This document shows, piece after piece, positions 35,396-44,205 of a stretch of 58,555 bases of DNA. This DNA comes from an uncultured Lachnospiraceae bacterium (GTDB lineage: Bacteria; Bacillota; Clostridia; Lachnospirales; Lachnospiraceae). How positions within the stretch are numbered: the first letter of the stretch is position 1; each line of letters begins with the position of its first letter. The position numbers and the translations under genes are program-made. The stretch lies in contig CAMNTM010000019.1 in assembly GCA_946558465.1 (NCBI GenBank), positions 1 to 58,555 of the forward strand, in the 5' to 3' direction. The notes under the pieces are model-generated. The model saw only the letters and a program-made list of their open reading frames with translations. It was not told where the DNA came from and searched no databases.

Positions 35396-36406
35396 CTATT
35401 CAACATAGAGTTCTTCCCTTTCAAGACTCAGATACACTTTTGTGCCTTTTCCTTCTTCTGACTCAATCCAAATACGATGCTTCAGCTTGTCTATTACAGA
35501 TTTGCACAAATACAGTCCAATACCTGTAGACTTCTTGTCGTATCGTCCGTTATAGCCCGTAAATCCTCTCTCGAATACCCGCGGCAGGTCCTCCGGATAG
35601 ATGCCGATTCCAGTATCCTCGAAAACAAGGATATCTCCTTTCATATAGATAGAAATACTGCCCGACACAGTATACTTTAACGCATTGGAGAGAATCTGTT
35701 CAAATACAAACACCAGCCATTTTTCATCAGTCAAAACCTGCTTTTCCACCGGCACATAATTCAGCTTTATTTTTTTTAAGATAAACATCTGAGAGTATTT
35801 CCGTACAGCCTGCTTAATCATCTTATCCAGAGAATGCCTTTCAAATGAAAAATCAGAAGATATAGACTCCATTCGAAGATAAGTGAGAACCATCTCCACA
35901 TACTGTTCAATCTTAAAAAGCTCCAGCTTCATATCCCGAATAAGTTCTCTCGTTTCTTCCTCCTCTGCCTCTTCATTCGCCTGAATGAGCACTCTAAGTG
36001 CCGCAATCGGTATCTTAATCTGATGCACCCACATTCCATAATAATCCAGCATTTCCTGCTTGACGATACGCCCCTCAGACTCCAGCTCCGCCTTCTCTTT
36101 ATAAAGCATTCTCAAGATTCTCTGATAATCCTCCTCTATAAGATTTCCCGGCGCCGGAAAATATTCTATTCCTTCTGCCAGCCTGTTCTCTGCCTCTTCA
36201 ATCTCCTTATGCCGCCGGACGTAATGGAGAAAGTCCATTACTCTATATAATAAAATCCAGAACAATGAAAGTAAAAACGCATAATTAACTGCATCGGCCG
36301 GGATATTGTACAAAGTAAAAATCACATAAAAGATCCCCACAAATCCAAAATAAAGACACACATTTCCTATCCTGTTTTTTAAAAATGTTCCTATCAGCCG
36401 CTTCAT
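35396..36406 (-). CDS. BceS-type (intramembrane-sensing) histidine kinase
   Basis: 336 residues. Two membrane helices near the N-terminus (about 14-32 and 38-55) are joined by a very short outer loop, the mark of intramembrane-sensing kinases that rely on their ABC transporter for input. The phosphorylated His is in WVHQIKIPIAAL, followed by N-box NALKY, DTGIGI and GIGLYL ATP-binding motifs. Its ATG overlaps the regulator stop by one base (TAATG). Confidence 0.9.
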   Translation of the reverse strand: MKRLIGTFLKNRIGNVCLYFGFVGIFYVIFTLYNIPADAVNYAFLLSLFWILLYRVMDFLHYVRRHKEIEEAENRLAEGIEYFPAPGNLIEEDYQRILRMLYKEKAELESEGRIVKQEMLDYYGMWVHQIKIPIAALRVLIQANEEAEEEETRELIRDMKLELFKIEQYVEMVLTYLRMESISSDFSFERHSLDKMIKQAVRKYSQMFILKKIKLNYVPVEKQVLTDEKWLVFVFEQILSNALKYTVSGSISIYMKGDILVFEDTGIGIYPEDLPRVFERGFTGYNGRYDKKSTGIGLYLCKSVIDKLKHRIWIESEEGKGTKVYLSLEREELYVE

Positions 36407-37077
36407 TATTCTACCATATACCCTATGCCTTTCTTGGTCCGGATAATATCTCCAAGTCCAACATCCAAAAGCTTCTTTCGAAGTCTTGACACATTCACCG
36501 TAAGCGTATTATCGTCAATAAATTCATCACTTTCCCACAATCCGGTAATAATCAGATCTCTGGAAATAATCTTTCCTGCATTTTCAATCAACATCTGTAA
36601 AATACGAAATTCATTCTTTGTAAGCTCCTGGCGGTTCTCCTGAAAGCTTATAGAAGCATCATTCAGATTGAGAATTGCTCCCTTATACTCAAGAATATTT
36701 CCTCCGCCTGCAAAGGAATACGCTCTCCTAAGCACTGCCTGAACCTTTGCGACAACTACATTTAAGTCAAAGGGTTTCTCTATAAACTCATCACCCCCCA
36801 TATTCATTGCCATCACAATATTCATATTATCACTCGCCGAAGAAAGAAATATAATCGGCACTTTGGAAACCTTTCGAATCTCCTGACACCAATGAAATCC
36901 ATTAAAAAACGGCAGAACAATGTCAAGCAGCACAAGCTGAGGATCAAATGCGGCAAACCTTTCCACCACATTCTTAAAATCCTCCACGCACTCCACCTCG
37001 TAATCCCACCTTGCCAGGTGCGATGCCAGCGCTTTCGCAATCGTTCTGTCGTCCTCAATAATCAAAATCCTGTACAT
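36406..37077 (-). CDS. BceR-type OmpR/PhoB response regulator
   Basis: 223 residues. The receiver domain has the acidic pair at 9-10 (IEDD), phospho-acceptor Asp52 in LLDIVLP, and Lys in EKPFD. A winged-helix DNA-binding domain follows (LTKNEFRILQML...TVNVSRLRKKL). It should bind the TNACA-N4-TGTAA box before bceA. A 40-bp GGGGAC palindrome ends 12 bp before its ATG, immediately upstream of the AGGAGG site. Confidence 0.92.
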   Translation of the reverse strand: MYRILIIEDDRTIAKALASHLARWDYEVECVEDFKNVVERFAAFDPQLVLLDIVLPFFNGFHWCQEIRKVSKVPIIFLSSASDNMNIVMAMNMGGDEFIEKPFDLNVVVAKVQAVLRRAYSFAGGGNILEYKGAILNLNDASISFQENRQELTKNEFRILQMLIENAGKIISRDLIITGLWESDEFIDDNTLTVNVSRLRKKLLDVGLGDIIRTKKGIGYMVE

Positions 37078-37089
37078 TATAATCCTCCT

Positions 37090-37129
37090 GTCGGGGACGG
37101 GGTAAAATGAGTTTTACCCCGTCCCCGAC
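37090..37129. repeat. GGGGACGGGGT palindrome, copy 2
   Basis: 18-bp perfect arms (GTCGGGGACGGGGTAAAA) around a 4-nt loop. It lies in the presumed leader of the response-regulator gene, with AGGAGG directly after it, so it may affect translation of that gene. Confidence 0.85.
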
Positions 37130-37175
37130 TTATTTTACAGGATTTTTCCTCCTTTGTATAGAAATTAAAAAAATC

Positions 37176-37790
37176 TTAATGAAAATAATGATCTCCTATC
37201 TGCATTCCATTTCCTCCTCTGTCAAAATAAAGACAGCTTCCCACTGGATTAACACCTGCCAAGGCATCTCCCGCTGCCTGCATAGCTGCAGAGGTATAGC
37301 CACCTGTTCCTCTTATTCTGTCAAGCCATCCAGAAGATGCCGGACTAAACTGACCGCTCTGATAAATAACCGCCTCAATCGTATTTGGAAAAGAAGAGCT
37401 TCGTACCCGGTTCATAACCACAGCCCCAACGGCAACCTGTCCTTCATAAGGCTGATTACCTGCCTCACAAAAGATAATAGAGGCCAAAAGCTCTTTTTCA
37501 GCCTGAGATGCTGCCTTCCTTCTTGCCTCTTCTTCCTCCCTCAGACGCTTTTCTTCAGCTGCTGCAAGCTGTTGTTTTTCCGCCGCTTTATCTTTAAAAA
37601 TCTGAACTGCATGAATTGAAATATTATCTACCCGGCCTATTTCCGGACTTTCCTCTATTATCTCTATTATTGTACCTTCAAACGATTTTTCCGCCTGCAG
37701 TGTCTCTGCTCTGCTTGTAAAGCCTGCAGTGCATACGGCAGCAGAAATCATTATTCCTGCAATTAGTGTTATCTTTTTATTTTCAGTCAT
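37176..37790 (-). CDS. SleB/CwlJ-type cell wall hydrolase
   Basis: 204 residues. A signal peptide covers about 1-29. A charged, probably coiled-coil linker follows (KAAEKQQLAAAEEKRLREEE, about 70-95), then a Hydrolase_2 (SleB) catalytic domain from about 105: LLASIIFCEAGNQPYEGQVAVG with the catalytic Glu, VMNRVRSSSFPNTIEAVIYQ, GQFSP, and a C-terminal YFDRGG. These enzymes are lytic transglycosylases of spore cortex or vegetative peptidoglycan. Without a peptidoglycan-binding module, a vegetative role is as likely as germination. Confidence 0.87.
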   Translation of the reverse strand: MTENKKITLIAGIMISAAVCTAGFTSRAETLQAEKSFEGTIIEIIEESPEIGRVDNISIHAVQIFKDKAAEKQQLAAAEEKRLREEEEARRKAASQAEKELLASIIFCEAGNQPYEGQVAVGAVVMNRVRSSSFPNTIEAVIYQSGQFSPASSGWLDRIRGTGGYTSAAMQAAGDALAGVNPVGSCLYFDRGGNGMQIGDHYFH

Positions 37791-37860
37791 GTTATTTTCC
37801 CTCCTGTGTCATAACATATCTGCATAATTTATTTAAAGTATATTCATAAATTTCAACTTT

Positions 37861-37887
37861 ATTACAAATATTACAAAATCATTACAA
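37861..37887 (-). promoter_or_regulatory. three phased TTGTAAT direct repeats upstream of the SleB-type gene
   Basis: TTGTAAT occurs at 37881-37887, 37870-37876 (11 bp apart) and 37861-37867 (9 bp apart), about 70-95 bp before the start of the hydrolase gene. Near-helical spacing of a 7-mer is typical of OmpR-family response-regulator sites; a candidate -35 (TTGAAA) follows. Confidence 0.35.
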
Positions 37888-37937
37888 TATGCAAGGGAAA
37901 ATATTACTTATATTTTATATTTATGTAACTTAATCTA

Positions 37938-37981
37938 TAGTTGGGGACGGGGTATTTTTAAAAATACCCCGTCCCCAACTA
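37938..37981. repeat. GGGGACGGGGT palindrome, copy 3
   Basis: A perfect 44-bp palindrome with left arm TAGTTGGGGACGGGGTATTT. It begins 8 nt after the carB stop and could act as its terminator hairpin, but no T-run follows. Confidence 0.85.
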
Positions 37982-37989
37982 CAATTAAG

Positions 37990-40900
37990 CTATATCTGTG
38001 CCACATCCACTAATGTAAGCTTCTGAATATCCATATTCTCAAGGCTTGTAATAAGTGCCTTAGCGGTATCTATCGCCGTCAATACATTTACGCCTGTCTC
38101 AACTGCATTTCTGCGGATAATAAATCCGTCCTTTGCCCGCTCGGCGCCCTGCGGTGGTGTATCAATGACTAAATCTATCTTATGTCCTAATATCAGGTCC
38201 ATAAGATTCGGCGTCTCCTGCTCAATTTTATTGACTGCAATAGCCTTAACTCCAGCCTCTTTAAGAGCATGTGCAGTTCCTTCCGTAGCAAATATCTTAT
38301 AGCCGGCTGCCTCGAATCTTCTTCCTATCTCTACGGCCTCCGGTTTGTCTTCGTCTCTTACTGTCAGTATCATGTTCCTGAACTTCGGAAGCTTGATCCC
38401 TGCACCTAAAAATGCTTTGTACAATGCCTCATCAAAGGTTTTCGCAATTCCTAGACATTCTCCCGTTGATTTCATCTCCGGCCCCAGGCTGATATCTGCA
38501 TCGCGGATTTTTTCAAAGGAGAATACTGGCATCTTTACGGCAAAATAATCTGCCTCCGGCTGCAGGCCCGGCGTATACCCAAGCTCCCTTATCTTATAAC
38601 CGATAATAACCTTCGCGGCCAGCGGCACAATCGGTATTCCCGTAACCTTGCTGATATAGGGTACGGTGCGGCTGGAGCGGGGGTTTACCTCAATTACATA
38701 CACTTCTTCCCCGCATACGATGAATTGAATATTAATCAGCCCTGATACATGGAGCGACTTAGCCAGACGTTTTGTGTATTCCTCAATCGTCCTCTTTGTC
38801 TTTTCCGTAATGCTTTTAGCCGGATAAACGGAAATACTGTCGCCGGAATGAATTCCGGCCCGCTCAATATGCTCCATAATTCCCGGAATCAGAATATCTT
38901 CCCCGTCGCATACGGCATCAACCTCTATCTCTTTACCCTGTAGATATTTATCCACCAGAATTGGATGATCCTGAGCAATCCGGTTAATAATTCCGATGAA
39001 TTCATCAATATCGTGATCATTAATCGCAATCTGCATCCCCTGGCCGCCGAGAACATAGGAGGGCCTTACCAGTACCGGATATCCCAGGCGGCGCGCCACC
39101 TTCTTTGCCTCCTCTGCCGTGTAAACCGTACCTCCTGTTGGTCTGGGAATTGCACATTTCTCTAAAATCGCATCAAATATCTTCCGGTCCTCGGCCGCAT
39201 CTACATCCTCGGCCTTTGTTCCAAGAATCGGCACTCCCATCTTCATCAAGGCTTCTGTCAGCTTAATCGCCGTCTGTCCGCCAAACTGTACTACCGCACC
39301 ATCCGGCTTTTCCAAATTTACGATGCTTTCTACATCCTCCGGTGTAAGAGGCTCAAAATAAAGCTTATCCGCAATATCAAAATCTGTACTTACTGTCTCT
39401 GGATTGTTATTTACAATAATCGTCTCATAGCCTTCTTTCGCAAATGCCCAGGTACAATGTACTGAGCAGAAATCAAACTCGATCCCCTGGCCAATCCGAA
39501 TCGGACCAGAGCCCAGCACCAGTACCTTCTTCTTCCCTCTGGTTTCCTCCACCTCATTTTCACTGCCGAATACAGAATAATAATAAGGAGTCTCCGCTGC
39601 AAATTCTGCCGCACAGGTATCTACCATCTTATAAGAAGCTGTAATATGATTCCGCTGCCTAAGCCCGCGTATCTGCCCTTCTTCAAGTCCTGTAAGCCTG
39701 GCAATTACGGTATCAGGGAACTGCAGACGCTTTGCCTCCTTAAGAAGCTCTATATCTATACTCCGGCCGGCAGCCACTCTGGGCGCACATGCCCTAAGTG
39801 CCTGCTCCATCTCCACAAGCACTGCCAGTTTATCAATAAACCAACAGTCAATCTTGGTAATCTCATGCACTATTTTATAAGAGATGCCCCGTCTGACAGC
39901 CTCGGCTATCTTCCATATTCTCTGGTCGTCCACAACCTTAAGCTCCTCCAAAAGCTCCTCCTTCGAAAGCCTTGAAAAATCATAAGACAGCAGACTGTCC
40001 ACATGCTGCTCCAGAGAACGAACTGCCTTCATAAGAGCACCCTCAAAGCTGTCGCAGATGCTCATAACCTCTCCGGTTGCCTTCATCTGAGTTGTCAGTG
40101 TCCGCTTCGCACTGATAAACTTATCAAAAGGCAGCCTAGGAATCTTTACCACACAATAATCCAGCACAGGCTCAAAGCTTGCATAGGTTTTCTTTGTTAC
40201 TGCATTTTTAATCTCATCTAGTGTATAGCCCAGTGCTATCTTAGCCGCCACCTTTGCAATCGGGTATCCCGTCGCTTTACTGGCCAATGCAGAAGAACGG
40301 CTGACACGAGGATTCACTTCAATCACACAATATTCAAAGGACTCTGGATGAAGTGCATACTGTACATTGCAGCCCCCCGTAATATTCAGCTCGTTTATAA
40401 TATTAAGAGCCGAGGTACGCAGCATCTGATATTCCTTGTCTCCTAATGTCTGTGACGGCGCCACCACAATACTGTCTCCTGTATGTACCCCTACCGGGTC
40501 AATATTCTCCATATTACATACCGTAATGCAGTTTCCCCGTCCATCCCGCATCACCTCATATTCGATTTCCTTCCAGCCTGCAATACAGCGCTCAACCAGC
40601 ACCTGGCCCACACGGGAAAGCCTGAGTCCATTTTCCAGAATGTCTATAAGCTGCCTTCTGTCATACGCGATACCTCCGCCGCTTCCTCCGAGTGTATAGG
40701 CCGGACGCAGTACCACGGGATAACCGATGCTCTCTGCAAATGTAATGCCATCCTCAACACTTTCTACTACAAGCGAGGCTGCACAAGGCTCTCCGATTTT
40801 CTCCATCGTAGACTTAAACTCCAGACGGTCCTCTGCCTTTCGGATCGTTTCCGCCGTTGTTCCGATAAGCCGTACATTCTGCTGCTTTAAGAATCCCTTC

Positions 40901-41211
40901 TCTTCAAGCTCCATCGCCAGATTAAGCGCAGCCTGCCCTCCAAGTGTGGGCAGCACACTGTCCGGTTTCTCCTTTAAAATCAGCTGCTCCACAACCTCCA
41001 CAGTCAACGGCTCAATGTATACCTTATCCGCTATATCTTTATCTGTCATAATGGTTGCCGGATTCGAATTCAGGAGCACAACCTCAAGGCCTTCCTCCTT
41101 CAAAGACCTGCAGGCCTGTGTACCTGCATAATCAAACTCTGCTGCCTGGCCGATAACAATCGGGCCGGAACCAATAACCAGTACCTTTTTAATTGCTTTA
41201 TTCTTCGGCAT
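37990..41211 (-). CDS. carB: carbamoyl-phosphate synthase large subunit
   Basis: 1073 residues, full length. Two homologous ATP-grasp halves are visible: GSGPIVIGQAAEFDYAG at the start and GSGPIRIGQGIEFDF near 558, with paired YPVVLRPAYTLGGSGGG and YPVLVRPSYVLGGQGMQ. A C-terminal MGS-like allosteric domain follows from about 935 (FATEGTAHALKEAGVKA). It makes carbamoyl phosphate for pyrimidines and arginine. It follows carA by 3 bp. Confidence 0.97.
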   Translation of the reverse strand: MPKNKAIKKVLVIGSGPIVIGQAAEFDYAGTQACRSLKEEGLEVVLLNSNPATIMTDKDIADKVYIEPLTVEVVEQLILKEKPDSVLPTLGGQAALNLAMELEEKGFLKQQNVRLIGTTAETIRKAEDRLEFKSTMEKIGEPCAASLVVESVEDGITFAESIGYPVVLRPAYTLGGSGGGIAYDRRQLIDILENGLRLSRVGQVLVERCIAGWKEIEYEVMRDGRGNCITVCNMENIDPVGVHTGDSIVVAPSQTLGDKEYQMLRTSALNIINELNITGGCNVQYALHPESFEYCVIEVNPRVSRSSALASKATGYPIAKVAAKIALGYTLDEIKNAVTKKTYASFEPVLDYCVVKIPRLPFDKFISAKRTLTTQMKATGEVMSICDSFEGALMKAVRSLEQHVDSLLSYDFSRLSKEELLEELKVVDDQRIWKIAEAVRRGISYKIVHEITKIDCWFIDKLAVLVEMEQALRACAPRVAAGRSIDIELLKEAKRLQFPDTVIARLTGLEEGQIRGLRQRNHITASYKMVDTCAAEFAAETPYYYSVFGSENEVEETRGKKKVLVLGSGPIRIGQGIEFDFCSVHCTWAFAKEGYETIIVNNNPETVSTDFDIADKLYFEPLTPEDVESIVNLEKPDGAVVQFGGQTAIKLTEALMKMGVPILGTKAEDVDAAEDRKIFDAILEKCAIPRPTGGTVYTAEEAKKVARRLGYPVLVRPSYVLGGQGMQIAINDHDIDEFIGIINRIAQDHPILVDKYLQGKEIEVDAVCDGEDILIPGIMEHIERAGIHSGDSISVYPAKSITEKTKRTIEEYTKRLAKSLHVSGLINIQFIVCGEEVYVIEVNPRSSRTVPYISKVTGIPIVPLAAKVIIGYKIRELGYTPGLQPEADYFAVKMPVFSFEKIRDADISLGPEMKSTGECLGIAKTFDEALYKAFLGAGIKLPKFRNMILTVRDEDKPEAVEIGRRFEAAGYKIFATEGTAHALKEAGVKAIAVNKIEQETPNLMDLILGHKIDLVIDTPPQGAERAKDGFIIRRNAVETGVNVLTAIDTAKALITSLENMDIQKLTLVDVAQI

Positions 41212-41214
41212 TAT

Positions 41215-42282
41215 TTATGCTCCTTTCATCATATCCATAAATCTGTCAAACAGATATCCTGAATCCTGCGGTCCAGGGCAGGCCTCCGGGTGAAACTGCA
41301 CAGTAAATATGCTCTTTCCTATATAAGAAAGGCCTTCATTGGTTCCGTCATTCACATTTACAAATGCCTCCTCTGCAATATTTTTCTCCACTGTGGAAAA
41401 ATCAACTGCATATCCATGATTCTGTGAGGATATGTACACACGTCCGCTGGCCAGATCCTTTACCGGATGATTTCCTCCGCGGTGTCCGTATTTCAGCTTA
41501 TATGTTTTTGCACCATGTGCAAGAGCCATCAACTGATGCCCCAGACAAATTGCAAATATCGGAATGTTCGTGTTGGACAATTGTTTGATTTCTTCTATTA
41601 TAGATATGCATGTTTCCGGGTTTCCCGGCCCGTTCGACAGCATAATACCGTCTGGATTAGAGTGAATAATCTCCGAGGTCTTTGTATCTGCCGGATAGAC
41701 AGTAACTTCACAGCCCCTCTGATTTAAAGACTGAGCGATATGATTCTTAGCACCAAAATCCATCAGTGCAACCTTCGGTCCATCGCCAGGTAAGACATAA
41801 ATCTCTTCACAGGTAACCTTTGACACCACATCTCCTACTGTGTAAGCTCTAAGCTTTGGAAGTATTTCCGCTAGATTATAGCCTTCATTTACAGTAATCA
41901 TTCCGTTCATCGTACCCTTTTCCCTGAGAAGCTTTGTAAGAGCTCTGGTGTCAATTCCCGCGATTCCCGGAATTCCCTGCTCCTCAAGAAAATCCTGAAG
42001 CGTCCCCTGGCTTCGAAAATTACTCGGCATCCGGGAGAGCTCTCTCACAATATAGCCATCCGGCCAGGCCTTCTTTGACTCCATATCCGGCGTTATTCCA
42101 TAATTGCCGATCAACGGATACGTCATCACCACAGCCTGCCCTGCATAGGAGGGATCTGTAAGAACCTCCAGATAGCCGGTCATAGAAGTGTTAAATACAA
42201 TCTCACTGATCATATCCTTTTTCGCACCAATACTCGTTCCGGAAAAGACGGACCCGTCCTCCAGAATCAGAAATGCCTTCAT
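41215..42282 (-). CDS. carA: carbamoyl-phosphate synthase small subunit
   Basis: 355 residues. It is the glutaminase subunit that supplies ammonia to CarB. The class I amidotransferase nucleophile is in FAICLGHQLMAL, with the His/Glu of the triad in VQFHPEACPGP. The N-terminal CPSase domain (LEDGSVFSGTSIG...GITPDMES) is typical. Ribosome site AGAGGTGG precedes ATG. A near-consensus promoter lies 60-85 bp upstream; the short leader shows a small ACAATT/AATTGT hairpin but no PyrR-type binding loop. Confidence 0.97.
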   Translation of the reverse strand: MKAFLILEDGSVFSGTSIGAKKDMISEIVFNTSMTGYLEVLTDPSYAGQAVVMTYPLIGNYGITPDMESKKAWPDGYIVRELSRMPSNFRSQGTLQDFLEEQGIPGIAGIDTRALTKLLREKGTMNGMITVNEGYNLAEILPKLRAYTVGDVVSKVTCEEIYVLPGDGPKVALMDFGAKNHIAQSLNQRGCEVTVYPADTKTSEIIHSNPDGIMLSNGPGNPETCISIIEEIKQLSNTNIPIFAICLGHQLMALAHGAKTYKLKYGHRGGNHPVKDLASGRVYISSQNHGYAVDFSTVEKNIAEEAFVNVNDGTNEGLSYIGKSIFTVQFHPEACPGPQDSGYLFDRFMDMMKGA

Positions 42283-42338
42283 ATATCCACCTCTCTATTC
42301 TTGTAAACAATTCACCTAAAGTTTCCCAAATTGTAGAA

Positions 42339-42367
42339 ATTATACTACACTTGTTTTCTTTTTTCAA
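42339..42367 (-). promoter_or_regulatory. sigma-A promoter of carAB
   Basis: TTGAAA (42362-42367), a 17-bp spacer and TATAAT (42339-42344) on the minus strand, starting right after the prepilin peptidase stop. Confidence 0.75.
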
Positions 42368-42369
42368 CC

Positions 42370-42834
42370 TTAAAAAACAGGAAAAATCAAGGATAGACAG
42401 ACACCGGAAGCTAAAAATGGTCCGAGTGCAAATTCCTCTTTTTTCGATTTATTTTTACACAAAATCAGATAGACACTATAGACGCCTGCTCCGCACAGAC
42501 CATAGAAAAATGCCCACAGCTCTGACCGGGCTCCTAGAAACAGCCCGCACGCAGCCGTCAGCTTAATATCCCCTCCGCCAAAAGCCCCCGGAACAAAAAG
42601 TGTCAGCACAAGCATCGGTACACTGACCGCCGGCAGACCAAGAAGTCTGTCGGAAAGTGCCGGACTCTCACAGACACACGCTGCCAAAGCTGCAATTATA
42701 AAAAGCCCCGCAATACAGCTGTCCGGAAGTCTTTTCCTTTTGTAATCTATAAACGCAGCTCTCGCCAAAACAATTAAAAATGTGGTTGTAAGCAGTATGT
42801 CAGAATTAAATATTTGTTTTACTGTTGTCGCCGT
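42370..42834 (-). CDS. prepilin peptidase (A24) with no standard start codon in place
   Basis: A type IV prepilin peptidase-like membrane protein with both catalytic aspartates visible: FIDYKRKRLPD near the first helix and GGGDIKL. Most such enzymes start before the first helix. Here the frame extends upstream through ILLTTTFLIVLARAAF, a good first helix, up to an ACG at 42834, which lies 5 nt after a perfect AAGGAGG. No ATG, GTG or TTG occurs there; the first TTG (42768) would remove helix 1. ACG may be a mutated ATG or a rare start, so the gene may be silenced or weakly expressed. Short (154 residues), lacking the methylase domain. It lies next to the transglutaminase gene. Confidence 0.65.
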   Translation of the reverse strand, partial: TATTVKQIFNSDILLTTTFLIVLARAAFIDYKRKRLPDSCIAGLFIIAALAACVCESPALSDRLLGLPAVSVPMLVLTLFVPGAFGGGDIKLTAACGLFLGARSELWAFFYGLCGAGVYSVYLILCKNKSKKEEFALGPFLASGVCLSLIFPVF

Positions 42835-42849
42835 TCCCGCCTCCTTCTC

Positions 42850-44097
42850 TTACGGATATTGCCAATAAATCACAATTTTATGAAAACGATCATCATCAAT
42901 ATAGCTGTATTTTACCTCTGAAACACCATATTGATTCGACAAATTCTGTGCCGCATTCTGAATCAGACTACCGAATATATCCCGCCTGGCCTCCTGATAC
43001 AAAACATCATCAGAGTATTTGAACACAACCGGATTCTCCCCGGAAGCTATAACCCGGTTCATCTCCTCAAGCACCTCCTGACTGTCATAAGATGTATAAT
43101 ACATCCCATTTACAACATAATAGTTACAGTCCATCCTCTTACATTCCGGGAGCGGTACATCTAAGTCAAGTGTATGTGTTCTGAAAATCTCTGCATCACT
43201 GCAGCACATATAATCATAGCTTATATAACTCTGGTTTTTTACCTTCTCCTCCTGAGACTGAAATACCGGATCTCCCCAGGTCACATCTACATGATAGTAG
43301 TCTCCGTCACACCGCACAAGATTCCAGGCATGAGGCTGTCCCTCCCCCGCCGTTCCTGTCACATAAGTACAAAAAATTCCCAGCCGCTCCAAAAGATACT
43401 GTGCCGCTTTTGAATATCCTGCACATACCGACTGCCTTCCTACAAACACACTATAAATATTCTGGTTATCTGCAGCGTCCAGATTATAATCTACTGTATT
43501 CACAATATAATCATATACATATAGAATTTTTTCATAATCTGAAGCCTCCTCGGAAATACCTTCCAGACATTCATCTGCGGCTTTCTCAATCTCCTCCTGT
43601 CTTTTTGCACGTTCCTCTTCTCCATATGAGTACACCGGCTCCAGCACTGTATAAGACTGCGGTCCACTATAAACAGTTGTCTTTGATGCCCCGTCGCACC
43701 AGAACACTTCCGGAAAATCCTTGAGTACATATTGAAACAGCACATTGACCTCCTCAGCAGTCTCCGAATGCACATAAATTTCTCCGGCATAATCTCTGAC
43801 TCCCTGGAGTATCTCCTCGTATATTGTCTGCTCCTTCTTCGAAAGCTGTCCGTAATAATACTTCTTTAAAAATATACTTTCATCAAATTCCACAGTCTGA
43901 TAAGGAATCTCCTCTGCCGCCGTCTGCTTTTTCAGACTTTCAGGAAAAAAAACTGCTATTTTCTGTCTTACAGATTCGTCATTAAGTCCCCAGATGCCTA
44001 CAGCTATTACACCTACACAGAGCGTCGCCGTTACCAAAAGCACTGTCAGTATCACTGTCAGACAGCCCCGGCGTCTTTTCTTTCTTTTTCTGCCCAT
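42850..44097 (-). CDS. membrane-anchored transglutaminase-like protein
   Basis: About 415 residues. A basic N-terminus (GRKRKKRRRGC) is followed by one membrane segment (about 14-38). The outside part carries a transglutaminase/protease-like core: Cys in RQSVCAGYSKAAQYLLERLG, His in GQPHAWNLV and Asp in YYHVDVTWGDP form the triad. Such proteins in Clostridia are surface peptidases or cross-linkers, and none has a settled role. The start at 44097 follows AAAGGAAG; an upstream ATG adds 24 residues without a ribosome site. Confidence 0.8.
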   Translation of the reverse strand: MGRKRKKRRRGCLTVILTVLLVTATLCVGVIAVGIWGLNDESVRQKIAVFFPESLKKQTAAEEIPYQTVEFDESIFLKKYYYGQLSKKEQTIYEEILQGVRDYAGEIYVHSETAEEVNVLFQYVLKDFPEVFWCDGASKTTVYSGPQSYTVLEPVYSYGEEERAKRQEEIEKAADECLEGISEEASDYEKILYVYDYIVNTVDYNLDAADNQNIYSVFVGRQSVCAGYSKAAQYLLERLGIFCTYVTGTAGEGQPHAWNLVRCDGDYYHVDVTWGDPVFQSQEEKVKNQSYISYDYMCCSDAEIFRTHTLDLDVPLPECKRMDCNYYVVNGMYYTSYDSQEVLEEMNRVIASGENPVVFKYSDDVLYQEARRDIFGSLIQNAAQNLSNQYGVSEVKYSYIDDDRFHKIVIYWQYP

Positions 44098-44205
44098 ATC
44101 TGCTTCCTTTCTGTCTGTAATAACGAGTTCGGACAAGCTGCCCTGTAACAAATTATTCTCCTTAAGCATACAGTAACAGTAATAGAGTTTCTAAGAGGTA
44201 CTAAT

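Noticed and set aside
32450-37981. CRISPR-like array from the GGGGAC palindromes
   Set aside because: Copies are kilobases apart, have no uniform spacers and no cas genes are nearby.
42283-42338. PyrR attenuator before carA
   Set aside because: The leader is short and lacks the PyrR-binding consensus and a terminator; only a weak 6-bp hairpin is visible.
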